From Silene conica (taxonomy: Eukaryota; Streptophyta; Magnoliopsida; Caryophyllales; Caryophyllaceae), in NCBI GenBank assembly GCA_029255685.2, contig CM055311.2, forward strand, positions 8,499,031-8,563,030: a stretch of DNA of 64,000 nucleotides, read 5' to 3'. Position numbers and translations under genes: made by a program. Shown here one piece after another: positions 10,999-21,759 of the stretch. The notes under the pieces are model-generated. The model was not told the origin of the DNA. It did no database searches and worked only from the letters and a program-made list of their open reading frames with translations. The stretch's first letter is position 1. The number at the start of each line of letters is the position of its first letter.

Positions 10999-12033
10999 CG
11001 TAAAACAACAAAACAACCCCCCCTTCCTTCACGACTCACGCACAACCCTAACGACGCCTCTAACAGCCTCACGACCACCCCACTGCCCGCCGACAGCCAC
11101 CCTACGTGGCACCCAAACTACCTACTCCATCACGGTAACCCACCACCACCGTCGACTCCACCCAACGGGTCAGACCAGACACCAACCAAACCCTGGTTCC
11201 TCACTGTCACGGCACAGCTACCCCCTGAACACGCCCCTGTCGACGCAGCCACCAGGGCTTCCACCACCCACAACCACCATCTCTAGACCCTATGACACCA
11301 GACTCAACCACCGTGGTGGTGCCACTGTGTCGACCCCCCCCGAGTCAACAGTGGTACCACCCCCTTACAACCCCCTTGTGAAACACCACCAGACACGAGA
11401 CTAAGACCCTAACAACAGGCAAAACGAACACCCCTCTCCATACCATTCCCAACCTCTGCAACCACCAAGATAGACCACCCACGACTCCCCTGACCACCGT
11501 GCATAAATTAACAACAACACGAAAGCTAGATTATATCCAGACATAACACGACACCCATACAAACGTGAGCAGACATGACTCGATTGAAAACTGGTGGCTA
11601 AACGTGAAACCTTACCTCTTTCTGGGTTGAATCGAAGGCTTTAGGCACGACAAATCTCACCGAGAGAAGGTTGTAACTCTTCTGGGTAGTGGCGGCAGCA
11701 CGACTGGTGTGTGGTGTGTGTTGATGGTAGGTCAGAACTAGGGTGGATAGTATTCTTATATGACGGCAGGGAAGTGTTTGTGTGAGGAAGAGTGTACGTT
11801 GTATTATAGGGTTTCTAAATGTATGTTTGCATAAGAACCAACGCCCAAACCTCTCTCAAAAGGTCCCTAGTTCGACTCCCACAAGAAGCATGATACATAC
11901 TCAAGAGACCCATAGTTCGAACCCCTTAAGTAGCATGACACGCAGCTTATTTAAACAAACGAAGTCAAGTATAAAACCGTTAACTACTCTAATCAATTAA
12001 GATAAAATCGTAATCAAAATTCGAGGTATTACA

Positions 12034-12927
12034 ATAAAGGACACCACCTACCTCCTTTCCACGTTACCTCCCTCCTTCACAAAAAAAAAGATGCAGTAAC
12101 TTTGTTCTCCATTTTTACTCTTTTTCTCCTTCACAAAATCATCATCCATTTACTCATCTCAACTCCGTTTGACGCAAGGTTTTCACCTACGCTTTCCTCT
12201 CTTCATTTCCGTTCTTTCTATCTCTTTCTTTTTCCGTTTCGTCAAAGTTGATTTCTGGGCTGTTTTGAGGTTTACTCGAAATTACCCTCAAATAACCCAT
12301 TTTTGTTGTTTGTAGGTGTCGGCCTAGACGACCCGGACAAGGATTCGTATATAGTGGAAGACTAGAAGTGAAGAAACGCTCTTAAAGGTGACGATAATGA
12401 GAAACTCGGCCTTTGTCTTAAATTAATTGGACATTTGATTTTTTGTTGTTTATGTGAAATTGATGTGAATTTTATGTTTAATAGGTTATGGATAATTTAT
12501 ATCCGTCACATATTCGTTGTATTTGGGGCATGTTAAGTGTAAAATCGAATAGTTATATGTCTCCTGTAGTTACTGTTGCGTGTTCCATTTACGGCTACTG
12601 CAATGCTACCATTCTCGTACTGATGCATATCACTATTGCTGTTGCCTTATTACTGCTCTGTCAATTCGCTAATGTTATGTATAAAGCTGTGATTGCTGCG
12701 TGTTATTGATGATAATAATAGTTGCCGCTTCTACATATTACCTCTGGTTTTTGTCATTTCCTTATTCATTGTTAAGACCATTGTACTACTATTGTTTAAT
12801 ATGTACTACATACTACCACCCTGGCCTATTCGTTGCTATTCTTGCTAAACTACTACGAAGTACTATTGTTTATTAATATTAATATTAACATTATTGTTAT
12901 TAGTGTTGCCGTACAACTATTACTCAC
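12034..12927 (+). repeat. LARD 5' LTR, segment 2 of 3
   Basis: Matches 39862-40754 of the 3' LTR. It includes a pyrimidine-rich stretch (12050-12240) that would lie just downstream of the TATA-like box, in the transcript leader. A 73-codon ORF at 12488-12709 is repeated in the other LTR at 40315-40536; I treat it as LTR sequence, not a gene. The segment ends with the hAT target TTACTCAC at 12920-12927. Confidence 0.9.
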
Positions 12928-12953
12928 TAGGGCTGGTCAATGGTGCGGGTCGG
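12928..12953 (+). repeat. hAT left terminal inverted repeat
   Basis: 26 bp starting TAGGGCTGG and ending GCGGGTCGG. It pairs with 36562-36587 at 22 of 26 positions by eye. Confidence 0.88.
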
Positions 12954-13210
12954 CCGGGTCCGGGACGGGTCAGGGGGCGGGGCGGGTTCTGGGATGGGGG
13001 ACCCGGACACGGCCCGGGGTAAGGGCGGGTCCGGGGCGGGTCCGGGACGGGTCTTGAGAAGGGTAACCCGAGCCCGACCCGGGGCGGGTCAAGGGCGGGT
13101 CAGGGGCGGGTCAGGGGGCGGGTCTGGGCGGGTCAGGGGGCGGGTCGGGGCGGGTCAGGGGGCGGGTCATGGGGCGGGTCAGGGGGCGGGTCAGGGGGCG
13201 GGTCAGGGAT
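12940..13210 (+). repeat. G-rich subterminal repeats, hAT left end
   Basis: More than twenty copies of GGGTC/CGGGTC words, many as CAGGGGGCGGGTC, with very high G content. Plant hAT elements carry short subterminal transposase-binding repeats; this array probably has that role. Multiple G-runs could also form G-quadruplexes. Confidence 0.75.
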
Positions 13211-13495
13211 CAAAACGACGTAAATTCGATAAGTTTTATACAAAACGACATACATTCGATTTCATTATTACGGTTTGATATATAAATATAAGTATTATAT
13301 ATAGAAGGAAAAAAAAAGGGCTTGGTCGAAATTATTGTAACTCTTAAAAGATAATACCAAAATAATTGAATTTGATATTAATTTTTAAAAATTATAATAA
13401 TTATGATGCTTACGTATCTCGAAAGAATCAAAGCCCACGTAGTTCTCTACTTACCTGACTTACCGTAATGGCTAGGCTAGGACATGGTGAGACTT
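13211..13495. other. hAT 3' non-coding region
   Basis: AT-rich sequence between the G-rich array and the transposase stop codon. It would hold the poly(A) signal of the minus-strand gene. No other feature is seen. Confidence 0.5.
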
Positions 13496-13965
13496 CTAAC
13501 CTTCCACTCCAGATTCTTGAGATGGCATGACGTCTTCGCGGCCGATTAATAGCAATGAATCTTCATCACTACTGTCACTCGGTTTATACGCAACTTCTTG
13601 TAATCGGCGACGTGCCAAATCCCAATCTCTCTTAATCACGCACATCTTTAATGTCTCCGCCCCCAAGCTTGATCTTTGATCCGTGAGCACTCTTCCACCT
13701 GCACTAAAAGCAGATTCGGACGCCACTGTGGACGCCGGAACAACCAAACAATCCCTAGCAACTGTAGACAATAACGGATATACGCCTGAATGCGCACTCC
13801 AATACTGAAGGACATCAACCTCATCTTCGGTCGGTCCAAAAGCCAAATAGTCATCAAGATTTTTAGAGGTGGAAGGGGTGGAGGAAGAACTTCCTTTATT
13901 TTTAAAAAATAAAAAGGATCGAAATGTAGAGTCCACTTTACTCAACTTTTGCACATTACCTTCAT

Positions 13966-14003
<38 letters not shown>

Positions 14004-14506
14004 GGCGAGGAAGGTCCAGCTTAAATAGCACATAGTCTACGCAAAATACTAAGACATCTAGTAATATAAGCATCAATATCATAATCGATTTTCAACAACC
14101 CGTAATAACCTTCTAGCATACCCCTTAAACCTGTAACTTTATAACACGGATTAAGTATGCATCCAATACCATATATTTCAGGAAAATCAGTAAAATAAGT
14201 TATCCACTTTTTCTTCATATCTTGTACAACATGGCATAACCCGACCTCAACTTTTTCAGCATTATTAAAAGCAATCATAATTCTTACACATTCAACAATA
14301 ACACAATGTACATTAGGCTTATAAACATAAGAGAAAATCAATGTAGCTTGCTTAAAAACTTCTAAAAGCTCAACAACATGACCAGCAATAACCCACATAG
14401 ATTCGTCAATTTCCTCATTTTCTTGTGTTTTGTGATGTGTGTTATACAATTCAGTAATTACCTTTTTGTATTTGATGGCCTTTATTAACAAATGGTAAGT
14501 GGCATT
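13496..14506 (-). pseudogene. hAT transposase, C-terminal half
   Basis: Minus-strand frame that continues directly from the N-terminal half beyond the Tat insertion at 14506/34339. The first part (14506-14024) is the central transposase region. The second part (13954-13499) carries the hAT dimerisation domain, with a YWSAHSGVYPLLSTVARD-type motif and a VASESAFSAGGRVL motif whose Glu is the third catalytic acidic residue of the family. An in-frame TAA at 14021-14023 separates the two, just before a threonine run encoded by an ACA microsatellite. The protein ends at a stop at 13496-13498. Together with the frameshift in the other half, this makes the gene inactive. Confidence 0.88.
13965..14003 (+). 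repeat. GTT microsatellite inside hAT coding region
   Basis: About 12 uninterrupted TTG/GTT triplets. On the coding (minus) strand they read as ACA, a polythreonine linker before the dimerisation domain. Confidence 0.95.
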
Positions 14507-15042
14507 TGTTTAGCCCAAAAATCCACATCTCGTTACTGGGCCCAAAAGATAATTAAGCAGCCCAACGCCAGAGGCAGATCAGAGGCAAATCAGACGCAGA
14601 CCAGATACAGACCAGACGCAGAAAAAGAGATGTTGGAGTAGGAGAATGGGTCAAAACCCTAAAGGAATATTCCCCTATATTCACTCCTACATTCCAGGGC
14701 CAGAGCAGAAATTGGTTGAGCTTAAATCCGCAGCTATAAAAGGAAAGGCTAGGGCATTTTTTATTCATTCAATTCGTACGTTGTAAAACCCTATTACTTT
14801 CGCAAAATACTTGTAATCCGTCCCCAACAGTGAAAACCTTCGATCATAGTAAAAATATTGGTGGGATTCCGTTCCCCCCGCGGTTGTTTCCCTCAACGGG
14901 TTTTTCCGCGTCACCAAAAATCTCTTGCGTCATTGTTTTATCTCTTTAATTTTCGTATTCATCCTTTACGTAAATCCTTATATTGGTTGACACTTTGACC
15001 CGCATCACAATATCACGACCCGGTAGAAATTTTACCAAAACA
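14507..15042 (+). repeat. Tat-like 5' LTR
   Basis: 536 bp starting TGTTTAGCCC and ending CCAAAACA. It is nearly identical to 33798-34333. It contains a TATA box at 14734. Confidence 0.93.
14734..14742 (+). promoter_or_regulatory. TATA box of the Tat-like LTR
   Basis: CTATAAAAGG lies in the middle of the LTR, with the same word at 34025-34034 in the 3' LTR. Good match to the plant TATA consensus; transcription would start about 30 bp downstream. Confidence 0.65.
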
Positions 15043-15045
15043 ATT

Positions 15046-15063
15046 TGGCGCCCACCGTGGGGC
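15046..15063 (+). other. Primer binding site of the Tat-like element
   Basis: TGGCGCCCACCGTGGGG starts 4 bases after the LTR end. The TGG start matches a tRNA CCA tail. From memory it fits a plant tRNA-Lys 3' end; that assignment is unverified. Confidence 0.75.
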
Positions 15064-15110
15064 ATAGTGCGCATTCCAATATTTAAAATCGTTATCTTGC
15101 CACAACAAGC

Positions 15111-17699
15111 ATGTCTGGGACCAAAGCCAACCCTTCCAGCTCTCAGAGCATGCCAGCCCAGTCCAGTGGGACCAGCCCTACTGTGCCCGTTGGTCTCGCA
15201 GGACCACCCCTGGTCGTAAGCCAGACCACAGCCCCAAGGGTTGTGGCCCCATCCAGCAAACCTCCTCAGGTTCCCAGATCACCCCCAGTGTCTGCTTCTC
15301 CAAGGCAGAGCAGAGAGAGCAGCCCTAGCAGGAGCGGAGAGGCCCAGATACCTGGAGCAGGCCAGCAGCCGCAGGTTCCCCGAACAGATCCAATGCAGAT
15401 GGTGGTCCAGGGAATGAGTGCTCTGCAGGAAGCCATAGAGGGACTGAAGAAGGACAACCTGAACCTGAGAGAGCAGATCGCCGCAGTCGCACGTCCAGAG
15501 CAGCCGTTCAGAATGTTGCAGCCGGGGCCTGGGCAGACCTTCAACCCCTTCGGGAGAGCAGGGTTGAACCGACCAATTCCCCAGGAGATCGTCACCAGGC
15601 TGGATCTAAGTGTCACCACCCCGAGCAGTGGCCCAATGATACTGGATCTGGACTCATCCGTGTTTGGAGCACCGCAGTCCAGACCAGTTCAGCCTGCAGG
15701 TAATCCTACACCTTGTTTTCCCCCTGGGACTGACCCTTTGATTTTTTCAAGTACCCCTCCACAGCCTACCATCGGACGAACGCCAGAGATCTCAGCAGGA
15801 GCAGCACCCGAGAACCAGCCCAGCGTTGGAGGGTGGCAAGGAGGAGCACCAGCGCAGTCAGCAGTAGGTTGGTATCCAGGACCAGGCTTCAGTCCATCCG
15901 TAACAGCCAATCAACCAGCTGCAGGCCCTTGGGGAGGAGCCCCTCCAGGCTTCTTCCCTCCGCCAGTCAACCCGACCTCAGGTCCCTGGGGAGGAGCCCC
16001 TCCAGGCTTCCTCCCTCCGGCAGTCAATCCATTTCCCGGAGTAGGCAGTCTCTCAGACCAGCGCTACCAGGAGTTGAAAGACATGATCACCAAGATACCT
16101 GGCATGCCAAGGCCCATGGAGAAAGCTTCCCAGGACAGCTATGCAGATTCACCATTCATCGACAACATTACCCTGATCAATGTGCCAAAGGGGTTTGTGC
16201 CACCAACCATGACACTATATGATGGTACGGCCGACCCTCTGGACCACATAAATCAGTATAAGCAGAAAATGATGGTGGTAACCGCAACCGGAGCACTTAA
16301 GGAGGCTTGCATGTGCAAAGGATTTGGGTCAACCCTATCCGGAGCAGCCTTGCACTGGTTTGTGGGATTGCCCAATCGCACCATCTCTTCCTTTGCAGAT
16401 CTGGTAAATGCTTTTAATCAGCAGTTTGCTAGCAGCATGAAACCAGAGAAGCAGACCAGTGATCTATACAGAATTGTTCAAGGATTCGAGGAAACAACTC
16501 GAGATTACCTCACCAGATTCAACAAAGAGAAAGTTGCCATTCCGCATTGTGATGTACCCACTGCCATCGAAGCCTTCCGCAGGGGGTTACATCACGATTC
16601 AGACCTTTACAAGCAATTGACAATGCATCCGTGCACTGCCTTTGCTGATGTACAGGCCCAGGCAGTTGCAGCCATGAGGCTGGAAGAAGACGCTGCCTCT
16701 AGAAGAAATACCTATGACACAGAACCTGTGTCTAGGAAAGCACCAGTAGAAAAAAGGAATGAAAGATCAAAGCCCTACAGCAAGCCAGTGAGCAAAGTAT
16801 CCGAGAGCACCGATGGGAAAAACGATGCAGATCCACCTCCGAAGGTCAGTGAGTATGGTTTTACCACCGGAATGGCAGGCTTGCTAAAGGCCTTGAGAGA
16901 GCTCAAAGGAGTCAGATGGCCAAAGAAGAGAGAGGAGCGGCTCAATGACCGCCGTGATGCTAGCAAAAAATGTGAATTTCATGATGACATAGGTCATACC
17001 TCGGACGAATGTTACACCCTCAGAAAGGAGGTCCGATTCCAGTATGACCGAGGCAACTTGGACCATCTGCTCCCAGAGAAGTCCACCAGAGTCAACGCAG
17101 CCAGCCAGGTGCAGCCTTCACCAGTTCCTCCCTGCAATAGAATTGTCAATGTCATTACTGGAGGATCAGAGCTGTGTGGGCTCACCTATTCAGCAGCCAA
17201 AAGACGTGTGACTGCAGCAAAGGGAGACAAGCCAGAATCATCATGCAGAATAGCAAGGCAGGACCTCCCAGCAGTAACTTTTGACGAGACATATGCAGAA
17301 GCTGTACCAGAGCAGCACCATGATGCCCTGATTATCACATTGAACATTGGCAACTGTGAGGTCAGGAAGGTCATGGTAGACACAGGCAGCTCCGTCAACC
17401 TGCTAATGCTGGATGCACTAAAGAGCATGGGATTTGACGAGAAGGACCTGACAAAGAAAGCTATTCCCCTGGTTGGATTCAGTGGAGAAACAGCGCATAC
17501 CCTGGGGGAAATCACCATCCCCACCTACGCCGGAGGGCTGAACAAACAGGTAAGGTACTTAGTTATTGATGGTCCATCTACTTACAATGTTATTCTTGGC
17601 AGGCCCTGGATCCACGAAATGCGAGCAATCCCGTCAACGTATCACCAGTGCCTGAAGTTTCCTACGCCGTGGGGAGTTCAGGAGATACGGGGAGACTAG
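15111..17699 (+). CDS. Tat-like gag and protease polyprotein
   Basis: 862 residues from the ATG at 15111, 69 bp after the LTR. The N-terminal about 330 residues are Pro/Ser/Gly-rich and low in complexity, including a coiled-coil-like stretch near residues 105-125 and a duplicated 19-residue unit at 15923-16036. The retrotrans_gag capsid domain follows (about 16190-16700). Next comes a CX2HX4HX4C knuckle near 16968, the His-containing variant usual in Tat elements. The retropepsin has active-site DTGSS at residue 757 (17379) and an ILGRPW motif at the C-terminus. The frame ends at a TAG at 17697-17699, but similarity to a gag-pol linker continues in the same frame, so this stop is probably a mutation. 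Confidence 0.88.
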   Translation: MSGTKANPSSSQSMPAQSSGTSPTVPVGLAGPPLVVSQTTAPRVVAPSSKPPQVPRSPPVSASPRQSRESSPSRSGEAQIPGAGQQPQVPRTDPMQMVVQGMSALQEAIEGLKKDNLNLREQIAAVARPEQPFRMLQPGPGQTFNPFGRAGLNRPIPQEIVTRLDLSVTTPSSGPMILDLDSSVFGAPQSRPVQPAGNPTPCFPPGTDPLIFSSTPPQPTIGRTPEISAGAAPENQPSVGGWQGGAPAQSAVGWYPGPGFSPSVTANQPAAGPWGGAPPGFFPPPVNPTSGPWGGAPPGFLPPAVNPFPGVGSLSDQRYQELKDMITKIPGMPRPMEKASQDSYADSPFIDNITLINVPKGFVPPTMTLYDGTADPLDHINQYKQKMMVVTATGALKEACMCKGFGSTLSGAALHWFVGLPNRTISSFADLVNAFNQQFASSMKPEKQTSDLYRIVQGFEETTRDYLTRFNKEKVAIPHCDVPTAIEAFRRGLHHDSDLYKQLTMHPCTAFADVQAQAVAAMRLEEDAASRRNTYDTEPVSRKAPVEKRNERSKPYSKPVSKVSESTDGKNDADPPPKVSEYGFTTGMAGLLKALRELKGVRWPKKREERLNDRRDASKKCEFHDDIGHTSDECYTLRKEVRFQYDRGNLDHLLPEKSTRVNAASQVQPSPVPPCNRIVNVITGGSELCGLTYSAAKRRVTAAKGDKPESSCRIARQDLPAVTFDETYAEAVPEQHHDALIITLNIGNCEVRKVMVDTGSSVNLLMLDALKSMGFDEKDLTKKAIPLVGFSGETAHTLGEITIPTYAGGLNKQVRYLVIDGPSTYNVILGRPWIHEMRAIPSTYHQCLKFPTPWGVQEIRGD
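15923..16036 (+). repeat. 57-bp coding duplication in Tat-like gag
   Basis: Two direct copies start at 15923 and 15980, both containing GGGGAGGAGCCCCTCCAGGC. Each encodes a Gly/Pro-rich unit with the core GPWGGAPPGF. The GAGGAGCCCCTCC core could also form a hairpin. Confidence 0.8.
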
Positions 17700-18701
17700 G
17701 AGGAGGCCAAGGATTGTTACAAAGTAGCTCTTAAAAGGACCACCAGACCACCAGCTGCCAGAGCATAGCAATTACAGCAACTGCACATCCAGGGGGAGTA
17801 CATCGAGCCCCACCAGGCAGAAATCGATGAGGTCCACCTGGATGAGCAGCACCCAGAAAGGACCGTGTTCGTAGGCTCAGAGTGCTCTGGAAATCTACGC
17901 CGGCAGCTCCTCCAGCTGCTCCGAAAGAACGTGGACTGCTTTGCCTGGTCCCACAAGGACATGATTGGCATAGACCCAGAAATCATAACACACAAGCTCA
18001 GCATAGATCCAGGATTCAGACCAGTGCAGCAGAGGCGCAGGAAATTCGCAGCAGAAAGACATCAAATCATAAACCAGGAGGTGGATAACCTTCTGGAGGC
18101 AGGAAAGATTAGGGAAGTCAGGTACCCCGAGTGGCTATCTAATGTAGTGGTGGTACCAAAAAAGAATGGCAAGTCGAGGGTCTGCGTGGATTTCACAGAC
18201 CTGAATAAGGCCTGCCCCAAAGACCCATTCCCCTTGCCACACATAGATGCTATGGTCGACGCCACTGTAGGCCACGAAATGTTGACTTTCCTAGATGCCT
18301 GGAGCGGGTACAACCAGATCAAAATGGACCCGGCAGACCAGGAAAAGACAGCATTCAGGTCCGAAAGGGGCATCTACTGCTACAACGTAATGCCCTTCGG
18401 CCTTAAGAATGCTGGTTCCACGTACCAGCGGCTCGTCAATATGATGTTTAAAGACCAGATAGGACGTAATATGGAAGTCTACATAGATGATATGGTGGTC
18501 AAATCCAAGCAATCAGCAGACCACACCCAGCACCTGGAGGAAACATTCAACACCCTCCGGAAGTACAAAATGAAGTTAAATCCAGCTAAGTGTACCTTCG
18601 GAGTTTCCAGTGGGAAATTCCTGGGGTATATGGTAACACAGAGGGGGATAGAAGCCAGCACAGAACAGATCAAAGCAGTTCTGCATCTGGAATCACCCTA
18701 A
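17700..18701 (+). pseudogene. Tat-like reverse transcriptase
   Basis: Continues in the gag-pro frame after the TAG at 17697. A second TAG lies at 17766-17768, and a TAA at 18699-18701 ends the segment. Reverse-transcriptase motifs are clear: VVPKKNGKSRVCVDFTDLN, LDAWSGYNQI with the first catalytic Asp, MPFGLKNAGSTYQR, and the YIDD box at 18480-18491. Both TAG codons could derive from CAG. All three stops are in frame, so this region once belonged to a single polyprotein. Transcribed RNA could still be packaged by a relative, but this copy cannot make full-length Pol. Confidence 0.88.
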
Positions 18702-20095
18702 AAGCCAAAAGATGTGCAGCGTCTGACGGGAAGAGTAGCAGCCCTGAGCAGGTTTATCTCCAGATCCTCAGACCGGTGCAGATTATTCTATGATATTCTT
18801 AGAAAAAGCCAGAAGTTTGATTGGACACCAGAGCACGAAAAAGCATTCCAGGAACTAAAGCAGTACCTGAGCAGCCCACCCCTGCTATCCAAGCCAGAGC
18901 AGGGGGAGGTCCTGCTCCTGTACCTCTCAGTAACCGAAGCAGCAGTAAGTGCAGTTCTGGTCCGACAGCACGAAAGAGCTCAGCACCCGGTGTACTACGT
19001 CAGCAAGTCATTACTGCCAGCAGAAGCAAGGTATACCTCACTGGAGAAACAAGTATTGGCATTGGTCACAGCATCCTATAAGCTGCGTCTATACTTCGAA
19101 TCTCATACCATCTCAGTGGTTACCAATCACCCACTCAAGACGGTTATGAGAAAGCCAGAATTATCAGGACGAATGGCTAAGTGGTCGGTGCACCTCAGTG
19201 GATATGACCTCCAGTTTGAACCACGCACAGCCATAAAGTCACAAGCCCTCGCAGACTTCGTCTCCGATTTCAGCCCAGCACTCCAGACCCAAGCAGAGCA
19301 GGAAATCCTGCACCTACACCAGGGTGCCAAACCAGGCACCTGGGAGTTACGAGTAGATGGAGCTTCAAACGCCAGAGGGTCCGGAGTTGGGTTGATCCTC
19401 CGATCACCAGAAGGGGATCTAATCACCCAGGCAGTCCGATGTGAATTCAAGACCACAAATAATGTGGCTGAGTATGAAGCCCTAGTCCTGGGACTGCAAC
19501 TAGCCCTGGACATGGGAATCAACCATGTTAATGCATACAGTGATTCACAACTAATTGTGAATCATGTCAATGGAACATACGAAGCAAGAGACCCCACTAT
19601 GGTGGCCTACTTGTGTGTGGCAAAGGAGTTAATCAGCAGATTCGTGGAATTCTGCATCCAGCAAGTACCCAGAGAGCAGAACGCAGAGGCAGATGCACTG
19701 GCAACTCTAGGCTCAACCTTCAAATCAGCCGACGTAGCCAGTATTCCAATCACCCATGTCCTCAAACCAGCCATTCCTGGACCAGATTCGGACCAGGAGG
19801 AGCTACCTATCTGCAGCAACAACCCAGACCAGGAGTCAGAACAAGACTGGCGAAAGCCATACCTGGACTGGTTGCAGCATGATATCCAGCCCAGCGGTAA
19901 GAAAGAAGCACGCAGTTTCAGAATGAAGGCCTCCAGATTCCTACTGATTGATGGAATCCTGTTCCGGAAATCATTAGTAGGGCCATATCTGCGATGCCTG
20001 GACCAGACTGAGGCGCAGACAGTCTTGCATGACCTCCACAGCGGAGACTGTGGAAATCATGCAGGGGGAAGAAGCCTGTCCAATAGAGCCCTCAA
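18702..20095 (+). pseudogene. Tat-like RNase H plus archaeal-type RNase H, start of integrase
   Basis: Same frame as the reverse transcriptase, after the TAA at 18699. The first RNase H (about 18860-19270) is the degenerate gypsy type: its first acidic position reads LYLSVTEAA without Asp, as usual in Tat. The second RNase H (about 19335-19720) has a full acidic set: VDGAS (Asp at 19356), NVAEYEA, YSDSQLIV and NAEADALA. The N-terminal His residues of the integrase zinc finger follow near 20050. The frame is then lost by a single-base shift between about 20070 and 20096, before the Cys pair. Confidence 0.87.
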
Positions 20096-21082
20096 ATGGG
20101 ATACTTCTGGCCCACAATGCGCAAGGATGCGAAGGAGTATGCAAGGAAATGTGACGCCTGTCAAAGGCACGCATCTGTCAATCACCAACCAGCAGAGCCT
20201 CTGCACCCGATCATATCCCCATGGCCTTTTATGAAGTGGGGGATGGATATTGTGGGACCTCTCCCCAGAGCACCAGGAAACGAGCTATACATGCTGGCCA
20301 TGACAGATTACTTTTCTAAGTGGATTGAAGCAGAATCATTCACCCAGACCACCGAAGCACAGGTCATCTCTTTTATTAAGCGCAATATATTCACTAGATT
20401 TGGCATACCCTCAGAAATAATATGTGATAATGGTTCCCAATTCATTGGGAAGAAAACCGAGGCTTTCTGTGCTGGGTGGAATGTGTCACTCCAGAAATCT
20501 ACCCCCAGGAACCCCCAGTCCAATGGACAGGCTGAATCTAGTAATAAGATCATCATTGAGAATATGAAAAAGAAACTACAAGAAATGGGAGGGAAATGGG
20601 CAGAGGAACTTCCTCTGGTCCTGTGGGCTGACAGAACTACTCCAAAAGTAGCAACAGGTCAGACCCCCTTCAGCCTTGTCTTCGGAGCAGAAGCGGTAAT
20701 TCCTTCTGAGATCAAAGTCCCAACCCACAGATACGGGAGTATAACTGAGGATCAGAACCAAGTAGAAATGACAAGAAGCCTGGACACTGTTGATGAACTC
20801 AGGACCAGTGCCTACGTCAGAATGGCCTCATACAAGCAGATGGTGGCTCGGAGCTACAACAAAAATGTCAGGATTAGAACCCTGCAAGTAGGAGATCTGG
20901 TCCTGAGAAAAGTGTTCCAAAACACCAAAAACCGACAAGCCGAAAAATTCGCCTACAACTGGGAGGGTCCATACCAAATCGAGAGCATAGTTGGTAATGG
21001 GGCCTACAGGCTAATGACAATAGAAGGGGAAATGATACCCAGATCATGGAATATACTTCACTTAAAAAAGTATATCATCTAA
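20096..21082 (+). pseudogene. Tat-like integrase, core and C-terminal domain
   Basis: The frame resumes with GYFWPTM and the Cys pair CDACQ of the HHCC zinc finger. The DDE core follows: Asp in WGMDIVGPLP (about 20245), Asp in ICDNGSQF (about 20424) and Glu in NGQAESSNK (about 20535). A C-terminal GPY/F-type region contains NWEGPYQIE. The frame ends LKKYII and stops at 21080-21082. All catalytic residues are present; the only defect here is the upstream frameshift. Confidence 0.88.
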
Positions 21083-21759
21083 AGGTGCCTCCACCAGATC
21101 AGAACAGCTCCCTTAGACTCAGGTTCTACTCTGTATAAAGTTTACTCTGGTTCAGTTTAAAATTTTTGTCTTACCTTTGTATTTTTTATAAACCTAAGTT
21201 TAGAATGATATCTGGTCTTTATATTTTTTAACCTAAGTTTAGTAATCTAGGTCTTGTAACTTCAAACCTTAGTGCATTTTTCAATTTTTAAGTCTTTTAA
21301 AAGGAAAAATTTCATTACTTATTTTCTGGACCAGAATTTACTTATCCTAGTGGACTGACCTAAAGAGGAAATCTGCATTGATCGCAGGAGAACCTAAGTC
21401 AAGCCTGGCACCCCAGTATAGGGATGGGTATATGAAACACCAGGCCAGCACACCAAAACAGCGATGGCCAAAATACAAACGAAACATGCATGTACAAAAG
21501 AAATGCCAGAAAAAACGGCAGAAAGCAACAAGATAAGGAAACCCCACACAACGGGGACATACGATTAAAAGCTGCTCAAAGCAGCTCAAAACGGAATTGT
21601 TTCCACTGGTCCACCCGGACCAGCAGCAGAATTGTTTTCACTGGTCCACCCGGACCAGCAGCAAAAAGTTACAAAGTTAAGCCCACGCAGGGGCACCGAA
21701 AGTTCACAAAACAAAATATTTACGCCCATAACAGGGCCCAGCAAACAAATTTTAAAAGC
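21083..21759. other. Convergent spacer between integrase and antisense gene
   Basis: 677 bp between the sense pol stop and the antisense gene stop. T-rich at 21150-21310, then two tandem hairpins at 21606-21658. It must hold the 3' ends of the antisense transcript and cis sequences of the sense transcript. No ORF is supported. Confidence 0.55.
21606..21658. repeat. Tandem pair of perfect hairpins
   Basis: CTGGTCCACCCGGACCAG occurs at 21606-21623 and 21641-21658: a 7-bp perfect stem with a 4-base loop, repeated with a 35-bp period. Both strands give the same stem. They lie between converging genes. Confidence 0.85.

Larger units (their letters stand above)
9911..12033 (-). repeat. Solo LTR of the Tekay family, antisense, with duplication ATAAA
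   Basis: 2123 bp that starts TGTAACACCCCC and ends GGTATTACA, the complement of the Tekay-like LTR at 23704-25858. Shared blocks in reverse include the 3' end near 9911-10260 and the GGTACCACTGTTGACTCG and ACACAGTGGCACCACCG regions near 11300. ATAAA flanks both sides (9906-9910 and 12034-12038). No interior or second LTR is present, so it arose by LTR-LTR recombination. It is a different subfamily from the intact element, as its tandem repeat differs. Confidence 0.9.

Noticed and set aside
12488..12709. 73-codon ORF with a hydrophobic C-terminus, repeated at 40315-40536
   Set aside because: Both copies are the two LTRs of one element, so conservation is due to recent duplication, not selection; no family match is recognised.
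12940..13278. 112-codon Gly/Arg-rich ORF
   Set aside because: It is a translation of the GGGTC subterminal repeat of the hAT.
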